Positions 34,445 through 42,572 of a stretch of DNA of 64,000 bases are shown here, one piece after another. The stretch is taken from contig NZ_WSQA01000003.1 of assembly GCF_009768885.1 (NCBI RefSeq), forward strand, positions 186,001 through 250,000. The letters run 5' to 3'. The position numbers and the translations under genes are program-made. The notes under the pieces are model-generated. The model saw nothing but the letters and a program-made list of their open reading frames with translations, did no database searches and had not been told where the DNA came from. Source of the stretch: Sphingobacterium humi. GTDB lineage: Bacteria; Bacteroidota; Bacteroidia; Sphingobacteriales; Sphingobacteriaceae. How positions within the stretch are numbered: position 1 is the first letter of the stretch; each line of letters starts with the position of its first letter.

Positions 34445-34631
34445 AATACTTTCTTGTTATAAGAATTTTAAAATAAGGCACAAATATCCGACATTTTATC
34501 GGCTAATTCAGCAAAATATTACATTATTTTAAGGTTCTTCAATGTTATATTATTGTTATCGCATCTATCTATCTTGCTATCAGTTGTTTAGCCAACTATC
34601 TTGAGTGTTAAAAGTACACTAAGCTTTTTCT

Positions 34632-34961
34632 TTATTGTAAGCTACCTCGAATGCGCACGCTCAAACCGTCGTTTTGCTGCCCCAGGCGAAGCTGGCAGGC
34701 AAGCCGACTGCTGTCGGTTACATCGGGTAGGGTATCTAACATATCCAGTTCTTGATCCTCCGCGGGGTGCAACTGTTCTGCACCCTCCAAAACCTCCACA
34801 TGGCAGGTGGCGCAAAGCGCCATGCCACCACAAGTGGCCAGGATATCGTATTCCGAAGCTTTCAATATTTCCATTAAGCTCAGGTTGATATCGGTAGGTA
34901 CTTCCACCGTTTTGCGTAGCCCATCGCGGTCTTCCACAATAATGTTTATGATATTATCCAT
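34632..34961 (-). CDS. [2Fe-2S] ferredoxin, adrenodoxin type
   Basis: A 109-residue ferredoxin. The cluster ligands are Cys44, Cys50, Cys53 (CGGMALCATC) and Cys89 (RLACQL), the Cx5Cx2C...C pattern of adrenodoxin-like proteins. It is preceded by two bases from the stop of the FNR-like reductase gene, so it is the electron carrier of that operon. A plausible acceptor is the acyl-ACP desaturase encoded two genes away; this is inference from context. Confidence 0.9.
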   Translation of the reverse strand: MDNIINIIVEDRDGLRKTVEVPTDINLSLMEILKASEYDILATCGGMALCATCHVEVLEGAEQLHPAEDQELDMLDTLPDVTDSSRLACQLRLGQQNDGLSVRIRGSLQ

Positions 34962-34963
34962 GT

Positions 34964-35968
34964 TTAAAATGCATTAATTCCGTTAACAGTGGTGTATTTA
35001 AAACTTAACTTCTGATCCGGATATACATATTTAAACGCACTCTGCGCCATAAGGGCTGCTTCATGATAACCACATAAAATGAGTTTTAGTTTGCCCGGAT
35101 AGGTATTTATATCGCCAATGGCATAAATGCGCTCTATATTCGTAGCATAATCGAAGGTATCCACCTCGATGGCATTTTTATCGATATTCAGCCCCCATTC
35201 TCCAATCGGGCCTAGTTTTGGACTTAAGCCATACAGGGGAATAAAATGGTCGGTAGGCACCAACACGCCTTCTTTTTGTTTATTGATTAAGGAGATGCTT
35301 TCCAAATGTCCGTTGCCGTTTAAGCTCTGCAGGTTATGCGATAAAAGGAGGTTTATTTTTCCGGCCTGTGCCAGGTTAAAAACTTTTTCTGCTGAATCTG
35401 GAGCGCCACGGAAGCTGTCGCTGCGGTGTACCAAGGTCACTTCTTTGGCCACATCGGCTAAAAATACCGTCCAGTCTAAGGCTGAGTCGCCACCGCCGGC
35501 AATCACGATACGTTGGTCCCGGAATTTCTCCGGATTTTTCACCATATAGTGCACATGTTCTTTTTCAAAATTTTCCAAATTGGCAAGCTCTGGTTTCCGG
35601 GGCTCGAAACAACCTAAGCCCCCCGCGATCACCACCACCTGGCAATGGATAACGGTGCCATCCGATCCGATGACATGGTAGGAGCCGTCGGCCTGTTTTT
35701 CCAACTGTTCCACCCGTTCGCCTAGGGTAAAACTAGGTTGAAAGGGCGCAATCTGCTCCAGTTGATTGTCGATTAATGCTTGTGCTGTAATGCTGGGGTA
35801 TCCGGGAATATCGTAGATGGGCTTATGGGGATAAATTTCTGAGAGTTGACCGCCAATTTGCGGTAAAACATCAATCAGGTGACACCTCATCTTTAACAAA
35901 CCGGCTTCAAATACTGCAAACAGACCTACTGGTCCGGCGCCGATGATACAAATGTCTGTTGTAATCAT
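34964..35968 (-). CDS. Ferredoxin-NADP reductase, thioredoxin-reductase-like
   Basis: A 334-residue NAD(P)H/FAD oxidoreductase of the TrxR-like FNR type. FAD site: CIIGAGPVGLFAVFEAGL (residues ~7-24) and GQLSEIYPHKPIYDIPGYP. NADPH site: IVIAGGGDSALDWTVFLAD near residue 150. The CxxC redox pair of true thioredoxin reductases is absent, so it should reduce a ferredoxin, most likely the one encoded directly downstream. It starts 1 nt after the MarR-family gene. Confidence 0.9.
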   Translation of the reverse strand: MITTDICIIGAGPVGLFAVFEAGLLKMRCHLIDVLPQIGGQLSEIYPHKPIYDIPGYPSITAQALIDNQLEQIAPFQPSFTLGERVEQLEKQADGSYHVIGSDGTVIHCQVVVIAGGLGCFEPRKPELANLENFEKEHVHYMVKNPEKFRDQRIVIAGGGDSALDWTVFLADVAKEVTLVHRSDSFRGAPDSAEKVFNLAQAGKINLLLSHNLQSLNGNGHLESISLINKQKEGVLVPTDHFIPLYGLSPKLGPIGEWGLNIDKNAIEVDTFDYATNIERIYAIGDINTYPGKLKLILCGYHEAALMAQSAFKYVYPDQKLSFKYTTVNGINAF

Positions 35969-35969
35969 G

Positions 35970-36407
35970 TTATTTAGTCTCTAAGTTATTATAAATTGTA
36001 TTCAGTATACGTGTAAAATGCTCAAAGTCTTCCTGGCTTAGGTTCTCCCAAGCGCGCATGCGAAAATCTTTCACCAAAGGAGCCAAGGCCTGCACCTTGC
36101 TGCCGCCCAAGTCGGTCAATTGCAAGTGCAAACATCGCCGATCGCTCGGGTGCTCTACGCGTTTCATGTAGCCCTTTTTTAGCAAGAGATCCACCATGCG
36201 CGTGAGGGTAGGCTGGTCCTTGCCACACTTGTCGGCAAGCTCCTTATGCGTCAGCAGCGGAAACTCGTAAAGGGTTTTTAGCACCGACCATTGATCGACC
36301 GTCAAATCGATGCCTTGCGCCGAAAAAGAATTTTGCGCAAACTGCTTCACACGCTTCGCCGTCTTGTCTAAAATGAATGAATATTGATTAAAAGATTCCT
36401 TTAGCAT
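35970..36407 (-). CDS. MarR family transcriptional regulator
   Basis: A 145-residue winged-helix regulator. The recognition helix and wing lie in LTHKELADKCGKDQPTLTRMVDLLLKKGYMKRVEHPSDRRC (given here only as the region of residues ~54-94), typical of MarR. It is the first gene of the operon with the reductase and ferredoxin (gaps of 1 and 2 nt) and probably controls it in response to an unknown ligand or redox cue. I could not identify a clear palindromic operator in the upstream gap. Confidence 0.9.
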   Translation of the reverse strand: MLKESFNQYSFILDKTAKRVKQFAQNSFSAQGIDLTVDQWSVLKTLYEFPLLTHKELADKCGKDQPTLTRMVDLLLKKGYMKRVEHPSDRRCLHLQLTDLGGSKVQALAPLVKDFRMRAWENLSQEDFEHFTRILNTIYNNLETK

Positions 36408-36529
36408 AACAATTATTAGTATAACAAGTAAATCTACCGAATATATTCCATATCAAACAGGGAATTCTTCTTTTTTGACAATGACTTTACCTGCTGCTGG
36501 CCTAGCAACTCCGGCCTTCCGCAGCCCTT

Positions 36530-36620
36530 CCTTCGCTTAGCTCCCTTTTACTTCCCTTTCACACCCCTTTCACACCCGTATCAATCCCCTTTGCCATGGG
36601 CGAGGATAGGGGGGTGAAAA
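36530..36620 (+). repeat. Dispersed CCCTTTCAC-type intergenic repeat, copy 3
   Basis: Contains CTTCCCTTTCACACCCCTTT, a second CACACCC, then GTATCAATCCCCTTTGCCA, almost identical to copy 1. GATAGGGGGGTGAAAAG downstream (36605-36621) is an imperfect inverted match of CTTTCACACCCGTATC, so the element can fold into a long hairpin. It lies in the 347-bp gap between the MarR gene and the desaturase gene, which otherwise holds only a terminator. Confidence 0.7.
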
Positions 36621-36702
36621 GCAAGAACAAGGCAGCAACAAAGCCCCAGACCGATCGTATTTATAGGCCAATCTCGATTCAGCTAGCAAAGGAATAGAAA
36701 CA

Positions 36703-36734
36703 AAAAAAGGAACACCTTGCGGTATTCCTTTTGT
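36703..36734 (-). terminator. Intrinsic terminator of desaturase gene
   Basis: On the minus strand AAAGGAATACC pairs with GGTGTTCCTTT around a GCAA loop, then T's. Confidence 0.9.
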
Positions 36735-36754
36735 AATAGTTTATTGAATTCGGC

Positions 36755-37750
36755 TTAGCCGTAAATCCATTTAAATTTGTATTGTTTTTCTGGGATGCTC
36801 ATGCGGTCGGCCAAGCGTACTAAACGGTCTGGCAAGCGCATTAAATAATCTCTTGCTTTTTCGCCTTTTTCATTTAAGCCGGTCACCTGATCGATTTTCC
36901 AATCGGCGATCAGCGTGCGCAGGATGTCGACATAGTCTAACGCCGTGTACACTTCCAAACGCTGGGCAGCATCCGAGAAGTGTGCGAAAGCATCGCCCTG
37001 TGGCTCGCCAGCTTCCCGCAGGAAGTGGGCCGGCATCACGATTTTCTTACGCATCATATCTTCAAAAGCATACATCACTTCGGAAGGATCGACCACCATG
37101 GCATGCGAAATAAACGACATGTAGGCCTTGGCGTGGCGTGCCTCATCGGCAGCAATAACCCCACACATTTTTGCCAGTAGTTTGTCGCCATTCTTTTTGG
37201 AAATAGCGGCTACGCGGCGGTGGGATACGTTGGTGGCCAATTCTTGAAAGGAGGTGTAGATAAAGTTACGGTATGGATCGGCACCTGTACCGATGTCAAA
37301 ACCGTCTTTAATTAAATATTGAACGGATATTTCAAACTGACGCATATCAATACGTCCGGATAAATACAAGTATTTATTAAGCAAGTCGCCGTGGCGGTTT
37401 TCCTCTGCAGTCCAAGCACGAACCCAGCGCATCCAGCCGCCTTGTTCGTTTTTCTCCACATCGTCCACCATCGTTAACCAAGATTCGTAGGTCGGAAGGG
37501 CTTCTTCTGTTACTGTGTCGCCAATTAAAACGGCCACTAAGTCGTAAGGCAATTCCTTTGCGCTTTCCTGTAGGTCGCGCACTTCTTCAAAAAAAGTATC
37601 GCGTGAGGAGTCAGGAAGGAAATCGGCAGGTTGCCACATTTCTTCTACCGGTTTTAAATAGTCAGCCATTTCATTCAGCATGAATGGTTCTAAGTAGGTC
37701 ATCACCTCTTTCCTTGATCCTTCAGGTATATTTAAGGGTAGTTCTTGCAT
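36755..37750 (-). CDS. Acyl-[acyl-carrier-protein] desaturase
   Basis: Soluble diiron fatty acid desaturase of the plant stearoyl-ACP desaturase class, about 331 residues. The two diiron-binding motifs EENRHG and DEARH are present, in the expected order. It inserts a double bond into saturated acyl-ACP using O2 and two electrons from reduced ferredoxin. The upstream-neighbour operon on the same strand encodes a ferredoxin and ferredoxin reductase that could feed it. Three in-frame ATGs lie at the start (37771 alternative non-ATG region, 37756, 37750); MQELPLN at 37750 is chosen because a -7-like TACCTTTG sits just upstream. Confidence 0.9.
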   Translation of the reverse strand: MQELPLNIPEGSRKEVMTYLEPFMLNEMADYLKPVEEMWQPADFLPDSSRDTFFEEVRDLQESAKELPYDLVAVLIGDTVTEEALPTYESWLTMVDDVEKNEQGGWMRWVRAWTAEENRHGDLLNKYLYLSGRIDMRQFEISVQYLIKDGFDIGTGADPYRNFIYTSFQELATNVSHRRVAAISKKNGDKLLAKMCGVIAADEARHAKAYMSFISHAMVVDPSEVMYAFEDMMRKKIVMPAHFLREAGEPQGDAFAHFSDAAQRLEVYTALDYVDILRTLIADWKIDQVTGLNEKGEKARDYLMRLPDRLVRLADRMSIPEKQYKFKWIYG

Positions 37751-37963
37751 AATCATCACAAAGGTAAACAAAGTTAAGTTAATATAAGTTTTATATTTTC
37801 ATAATTCCTTATCGAATTTCGGGTGTTTTTTTGGGTAGGAATGCCTGGCCTTGAAGGGCTTTCACTTTGGCGGCAATGCCGAATTATTACGTTTAAATAA
37901 CGGAATATATACTCGTTTTGTAGGCATTATTGTTAACTTTGTTCTTCATAAAAAATTAAAACA

Positions 37964-39187
37964 TTGAGCAGTTTAGATATTCAGCGGATCCGTGAGGATT
38001 TCCCCATATTAAAAAGAGAGGTGAACGGAAAGCCTCTGGTTTATTTGGATAATGGCGCCACCACGCAGAAACCGAAAGTGGTGATTGATGCCATTATGAA
38101 TTACTATACCGATATGAATAGCAATGTGCACCGCGGTGTGCATTACCTAAGCCAAATCGCTACCGATGCTTTTGAAGTGACCCGTAGAAAGGTGCAAGAC
38201 TTTATTCATGCCAAGCATGATTATGAAGTGATCATTACCAAAGGTACCACCGAAAGCATTAACCTCTTGGCCCATTGTTATGGCCGTGCCTTTATTCAGG
38301 AAGGCGATGAGGTGATTATTTCGGCCATGGAGCATCACTCGAACATTGTGCCTTGGCAAATGGTTTGTGAAGAAAAAGGCGCCAAATTGCAGGTGATTCC
38401 GATGAAGGAAACGGGTGAATTGGATATGGACGCTTATAAGAAGCTGTTGGGGCCAAAGACGAAGATTGTTTCGGTAAACTATGTGTCCAATGCCTTAGGC
38501 ACCATTAATCCAGTGAAAGAAATTATTGCTTTAGCGCATGCCCAAGGGGTGCCGGTGATGTTGGATGCCGCGCAAGCCGTGCAGCATATTAAAATTGATG
38601 TACAGGCATTAGATGTTGATTTTCTAGCCTTCTCGGGCCATAAAATGTATGGACCAACCGGTGTTGGCGTATTGTATGGAAAAGAAGAATGGCTAAATAA
38701 AATGCCGCCTTACCAAGGCGGGGGCGACATGATTAAGGATGTAACCTTTGAAAAGACCACCTACAATGAGTTGCCTTTTAAATTTGAAGCGGGTACCCCA
38801 AATATTGAAGCGGGTATTGCTTTAAATGCGGCTATCGATTATATCGAAGAACTGGGCTTGGATAATATTAAAGCCTATGAAGATGAATTGTTGGCCTATG
38901 CCACCGAAAAGCTCAGTACCGTGGAAGGGATTAAATTTATCGGTACAGCCAAGGAAAAATCATCGGTGATTTCCTTCGTCGTGGAAGGTACCCATCCCTA
39001 TGATATCGGTGTGATTCTGGATAAGTTGGGTATTGCCGTACGTACAGGTCACCATTGTGCGCAGCCTATTATGGAGCAGTTCCAAATTCCAGGCACGGTG
39101 CGTGCTAGTTTAGCAGTTTACAATACAAAAGAAGAAATTGATGCGTTGGTTGCGGGCGTAAAACGTGCCACAGCCATGCTGGTATAA
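37964..39187 (+). CDS. sufS: Cysteine desulfurase SufS
   Basis: PLP enzyme of 407 residues that removes sulfur from cysteine as a persulfide for Fe-S cluster assembly. PLP Lys227 lies in SGHKMYGPTGVGVLYG and the persulfide Cys365 in RTGHHCAQPI, both typical of group II (SufS) desulfurases. The start is TTG at 37964 (MSSLDIQRIREDFPIL); no ATG is available near it. sufE follows after 6 nt. The rest of a suf cluster (sufBCD) is not in the adjacent genes shown here. Confidence 0.96.
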   Translation: MSSLDIQRIREDFPILKREVNGKPLVYLDNGATTQKPKVVIDAIMNYYTDMNSNVHRGVHYLSQIATDAFEVTRRKVQDFIHAKHDYEVIITKGTTESINLLAHCYGRAFIQEGDEVIISAMEHHSNIVPWQMVCEEKGAKLQVIPMKETGELDMDAYKKLLGPKTKIVSVNYVSNALGTINPVKEIIALAHAQGVPVMLDAAQAVQHIKIDVQALDVDFLAFSGHKMYGPTGVGVLYGKEEWLNKMPPYQGGGDMIKDVTFEKTTYNELPFKFEAGTPNIEAGIALNAAIDYIEELGLDNIKAYEDELLAYATEKLSTVEGIKFIGTAKEKSSVISFVVEGTHPYDIGVILDKLGIAVRTGHHCAQPIMEQFQIPGTVRASLAVYNTKEEIDALVAGVKRATAMLV

Positions 39188-39193
39188 GAGGAT

Positions 39194-39616
39194 ATGACGA
39201 TTAACGAAATACAAGATGAATTGATCGATGACTTTGCTTTCTACCAAGACTGGATGGAGAAGTACGAGTACATCATCCAATTGGGTAAGGAATTGCCTTT
39301 GATTGACGAAGCAAATAAACAAGACCAATATATTATTAAGGGTTGCCAATCTAAAGTGTGGCTTTTCCCGGAAATTAAAGGCGATAAGCTGTATTTTACG
39401 GCAGATTCTGATGCGGTGATTACCAAAGGATTGGTGAGCTTGATGGTGAAAGTGCTATCGGGCCATACCCCCAAAGAGATTGCGGAAACCGAGTTGTACT
39501 TTATTGAGCAAATTGGGTTGAAAGAACATCTTTCGCCTACACGTGCCAATGGTTTATTGGCCATGGTGAAACAGATGAAGTTATATGCCCTGGCTTTTCA
39601 AGCCAAAGGGGTTTAA
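39194..39616 (+). CDS. sufE: SufE family sulfur acceptor
   Basis: A 140-residue SufE-fold protein that accepts sulfur from SufS Cys365 on its own cysteine, Cys51 in IIKGCQSKVWL, and passes it to the cluster scaffold. The C-terminal LSPTRANGLLAMVKQMKLYA is characteristic. It lies directly downstream of sufS, confirming a desulfurase/acceptor pair. Confidence 0.95.
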   Translation: MTINEIQDELIDDFAFYQDWMEKYEYIIQLGKELPLIDEANKQDQYIIKGCQSKVWLFPEIKGDKLYFTADSDAVITKGLVSLMVKVLSGHTPKEIAETELYFIEQIGLKEHLSPTRANGLLAMVKQMKLYALAFQAKGV

Positions 39617-39621
39617 GAAAG

Positions 39622-39645
39622 AAAAGGCAGTGAGAACTGCCTTTT
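39622..39645. terminator. Bidirectional terminator between sufE and murI
   Basis: AAAAGGCAGT and ACTGCCTTTT enclose a GAGA tetraloop, with A and T flanks usable from both sides. It overlaps the end of murI. Confidence 0.88.
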
Positions 39646-40492
39646 ATAATTTTATACTTTGTGATTGGATTTTCTTGCCAAAGAAAATCTCCGCTTTGCT
39701 GTTGAAGTCCTCGGCATTGTCGGTGGTGTAAAAGGCAAGCTGTTTACCCTTACTACACTGTTCCTCAACCTCGGGATGTCTTTTTAAATAATCAACTAAA
39801 CTATCGGCTACTAATTTGCCCTGCGATATAATCTGTATGCCTTCCGGTACGTACTGCCGGATGACAGGAAGCAATAGGGGGTAATGGGTACAAGCCAACA
39901 GGATGGTATCGATGTTTTTCGCCTGAGCAAGCAATTCCTCGATATCTTGTTTCACGAAATAATGCGCGCCGCTACTATCCAGTTCGTTATTTTCTACCAA
40001 AGGAACCCAAAACGGACAAGCATGTTGATAGACGTTAATATCGGGATGGAATTTATTGATTTCAATGACATAGGATTCGGAGTTCACCGTGCCCTGAGTA
40101 GCCAGAATACCTACGGCATTCGTTGTGGTAAATTGATCGACAATTTCGGAAGTCGGACGGATGACCCCCAATACCTTCTTGCCGGGCGGTAAATCGTGCT
40201 GCTGAATGCTGCGCAAGGCTTTCGCAGAGGCCGTATTGCAGGCCAAAATCACCAAGTTGCAGCCCATATCGAAGAGTTTGAACACCGATTGTTTGGTGAA
40301 TTCATATACAGTTTCGAAGGAGCGTGTACCATAAGGAACCCGGGCGTTATCGCCGAGGTAGATATAGTCGTACTCGCTTAATTGTTTATGGATTTCTTTG
40401 AAAACGGTTAGTCCGCCATAACCGGAATCAAAAATGCCTATTGGCCCTGCTGTTGTCGTTTTGCTCATGGTGCTGGTAGAAGGTTTTCGCAT
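39644..40492 (-). CDS. murI: Glutamate racemase
   Basis: Makes D-glutamate for peptidoglycan. Both catalytic cysteines are visible: LACNTASA and ACTHYPLLLP, plus the N-terminal FDSGYGGL. About 282 residues from the ATG at 40492. A longer ORF begins at 40528 with TTG, but that TTG lies inside a -7 promoter element TATCTTTG (complement 40526-40533), so it is rejected. A further ATG at 40468 is possible. It is a single gene, convergent with sufE. Confidence 0.95.
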   Translation of the reverse strand: MRKPSTSTMSKTTTAGPIGIFDSGYGGLTVFKEIHKQLSEYDYIYLGDNARVPYGTRSFETVYEFTKQSVFKLFDMGCNLVILACNTASAKALRSIQQHDLPPGKKVLGVIRPTSEIVDQFTTTNAVGILATQGTVNSESYVIEINKFHPDINVYQHACPFWVPLVENNELDSSGAHYFVKQDIEELLAQAKNIDTILLACTHYPLLLPVIRQYVPEGIQIISQGKLVADSLVDYLKRHPEVEEQCSKGKQLAFYTTDNAEDFNSKAEIFFGKKIQSQSIKL

Positions 40493-40650
40493 AAAGCTCT
40501 TATTTTTTATTCGGCTTCCACGGGGCAAAGATATTAAGAATTATGGCTATGTAGGAAGAATTCGCAAAAAGCTAACCTAAAGTTCATCCAAAATATTCTT
40601 ATATCATTTTCTTTTTACTTATATTTATTTTCGTTAATTGTAAATTTAAA

Positions 40651-40902
40651 ATGAGCCAGCAAAATAGAATAGTTCTCGAAGCAGAATGGCAGGCCTTTAT
40701 TCAAGAACAGGTAAAAGCAGGCAACTTCGTGGATGCTGCCGCCGTACTTAAAGCGGCGCTGAAGTTGTTGAAAAGTACACAAGACCATAAAAAAGAAATG
40801 AAACAGGCCTTTAAGCCTGAGGAGGAAGACCGCTGGAACACTGATTTTTCCCGGGAATCTTTCGTGGCTGGCATGCGCCAGAAAAGTAAAAATACAGACT
40901 AA
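40651..40902 (+). CDS. ParD-like antitoxin, no toxin partner seen
   Basis: An 83-residue protein resembling ParD-family ribbon-helix-helix antitoxins: a strand (RIVLEAEWQAFIQEQV), then KAGNFVDAAAVLKAALKLL, which follows the ParD pattern of a spacer and a helix ending in AALRLL. The C-terminus is charged and would be the toxin-binding tail. No ParE/RelE-like ORF follows; the next 60 bases hold a terminator and then a convergent gene. So it is an orphan antitoxin or a ParD-fold regulator. Moderate confidence in the family. Confidence 0.65.
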   Translation: MSQQNRIVLEAEWQAFIQEQVKAGNFVDAAAVLKAALKLLKSTQDHKKEMKQAFKPEEEDRWNTDFSRESFVAGMRQKSKNTD

Positions 40903-40934
40903 CCGAAAGGATTTACACGATATACCTAAATGCG

Positions 40935-40958
40935 AAAGCCCGCTTGTCCGCGGGCTTT
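40935..40958. terminator. Terminator between ParD-like and GH125 genes
   Basis: AAAGCCCGC pairs with GCGGGCTTT around TTGTCC; stable GC stem, short T-tract, probably used by both convergent genes. Confidence 0.8.
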
Positions 40959-40966
40959 CTTAGGTG

Positions 40967-42385
40967 TTATGCTTTTAATAAATGTGGTTTTTCTTTGTAG
41001 AGCTTCCACATCAATTCCCCGAATAAGGTATTTGTCCAGGCAAACCAATGGCGGGTGAATTTTTTAGGATCGTCTTTATGGAAACTCTCATGCATAAAAC
41101 CCGTGCCCCCATGGGTGGTTTTTAACATCTGCACGCATTTTTTAATTTCCGCATCGTCTGTGGAGGTGAAAGCACGCATGATGATAGACATCGGCCAAAT
41201 CATATCGCGGCCAATATGCGGCCCACCAATACCTTCGCCGGCTGTACCCTTAAAGAAAAATGGATTCTTCTCCGATAAAATAAAGGCGCGCGTGCGTTGA
41301 TATACTTCGTCGTTTACATCGACTGCCCCTAAATAGGGTAGGGCCAATAGGCTAGGCACATTCGCATCATCCATCATTAAATAGCTACCAAAGCCATCTA
41401 CCTCGAATGCATAGATGCGTCCATGTACCGGATGATCCACGATGCCATATTGCTGTACGGCTTTTTCCACCTCATTCGCTAGGGCTTCATATTTCTCGGC
41501 CAGGGCATTGTTCTTTTTCACCTTGCGCATGATCTCTGCCGATTGCCGTAGGCTGACTACCGCAAACAGATTCGAAGGAATCAGGAAAGGGAAGATGCTG
41601 CAATCGTCGGATGGGCGGAAACTGGATACAATAAGTCCGACAGGATTTACCGGGTAGCCGTAACCATCAACCTGCAAGGTGTCGGTTCCGCGTGCGGTGG
41701 TGCGCTCAAACTTATAGGGCCCTAAATTTTCTTTCCGTTGTTGTTCCACAAAGGTTTTGTAGATCAACTCTTGAGATTTTACCCAGGTATCGTCGAAAGG
41801 CGTTTCGTCCTGCGTTAATTTCCAATAATGGTAAGCCAATCGTGTCGGGTAACATAGCGAGTCAATCTCCCATTTACGCTCATGCAATCCCGGTTTCATA
41901 GCGGTATGGTCTGAAAACCATTCGCCTTTCTTGGTCGGGTCGTTGTAGAAGGCATTTGCATAAGGGTCTATCAAGATACACTCGGCTTGCTTGTTAATGA
42001 GGCCTAATACCAAATTCTGCAGCTTGCGGTCTTTTTTCATAAAGGCCAGGTAGGGCCACACCTGTGCACTACTGTCGCGCAACCACATGGCATCAATATC
42101 GCCAGTAATCACGTAGGTCAGTTGGCGATTGCCTTTGGTTTCATCGTATACGGTGGTGTCCAACGTGTTGGGTAAACAGTTGTTGAACAACCAGCCTAAT
42201 TCCTTGTCAGCAACTTGCTTTTGGAATTCTGTAATCATGTCTTCAATCACCTTGCTACGGAAATGTCTATCCTTTTCGGCAACCCGAACACTGGGAAAGG
42301 TAGACCCTCCCGCGAAGGAAAGTTTACTACTGAGCAGCCCTGCTCCCAATAGGGCACTCTGTTGTATAAATAGTCGTCGTTTCAT
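40967..42385 (-). CDS. Glycoside hydrolase family 125, exported
   Basis: A 472-residue protein of GH125 (formerly DUF1237), exo-alpha-1,6-mannosidases. Characteristic segments include ITGDIDAMWLRDSSAQVWPYL, KWEIDSLCYPTRLAYHYWK, FRPSDDCSIFPFLIPSN and GPHIGRDMIWPMSIIMRA. The N-terminus MKRRLFIQQSALLGAGLL carries a twin-arginine-like signal, so a folded enzyme is probably exported through Tat. It is not in a carbohydrate-utilisation locus here: no SusC/SusD neighbours. Substrate is inferred from the family. Confidence 0.9.
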   Translation of the reverse strand: MKRRLFIQQSALLGAGLLSSKLSFAGGSTFPSVRVAEKDRHFRSKVIEDMITEFQKQVADKELGWLFNNCLPNTLDTTVYDETKGNRQLTYVITGDIDAMWLRDSSAQVWPYLAFMKKDRKLQNLVLGLINKQAECILIDPYANAFYNDPTKKGEWFSDHTAMKPGLHERKWEIDSLCYPTRLAYHYWKLTQDETPFDDTWVKSQELIYKTFVEQQRKENLGPYKFERTTARGTDTLQVDGYGYPVNPVGLIVSSFRPSDDCSIFPFLIPSNLFAVVSLRQSAEIMRKVKKNNALAEKYEALANEVEKAVQQYGIVDHPVHGRIYAFEVDGFGSYLMMDDANVPSLLALPYLGAVDVNDEVYQRTRAFILSEKNPFFFKGTAGEGIGGPHIGRDMIWPMSIIMRAFTSTDDAEIKKCVQMLKTTHGGTGFMHESFHKDDPKKFTRHWFAWTNTLFGELMWKLYKEKPHLLKA

Positions 42386-42572
42386 ATCGTATAGTATGTA
42401 GATTTATAATTTTGCCCTAGCAAGATACAAATTGTGCACGATTAACAAAAGAACTAATCGATTTAGCAAGAGATTAAGTTGGGTCAAATCCCCATTAAAA
42501 ATTAATACCTACCTTTACAAGGTTTTAGGAATAATATTTGATACGATAACCTCCAAACACCTTCAGGATTAT

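Noticed and set aside
40493..40528. Longer murI start at TTG 40528
   Set aside because: The TTG is inside a TATCTTTG promoter element.
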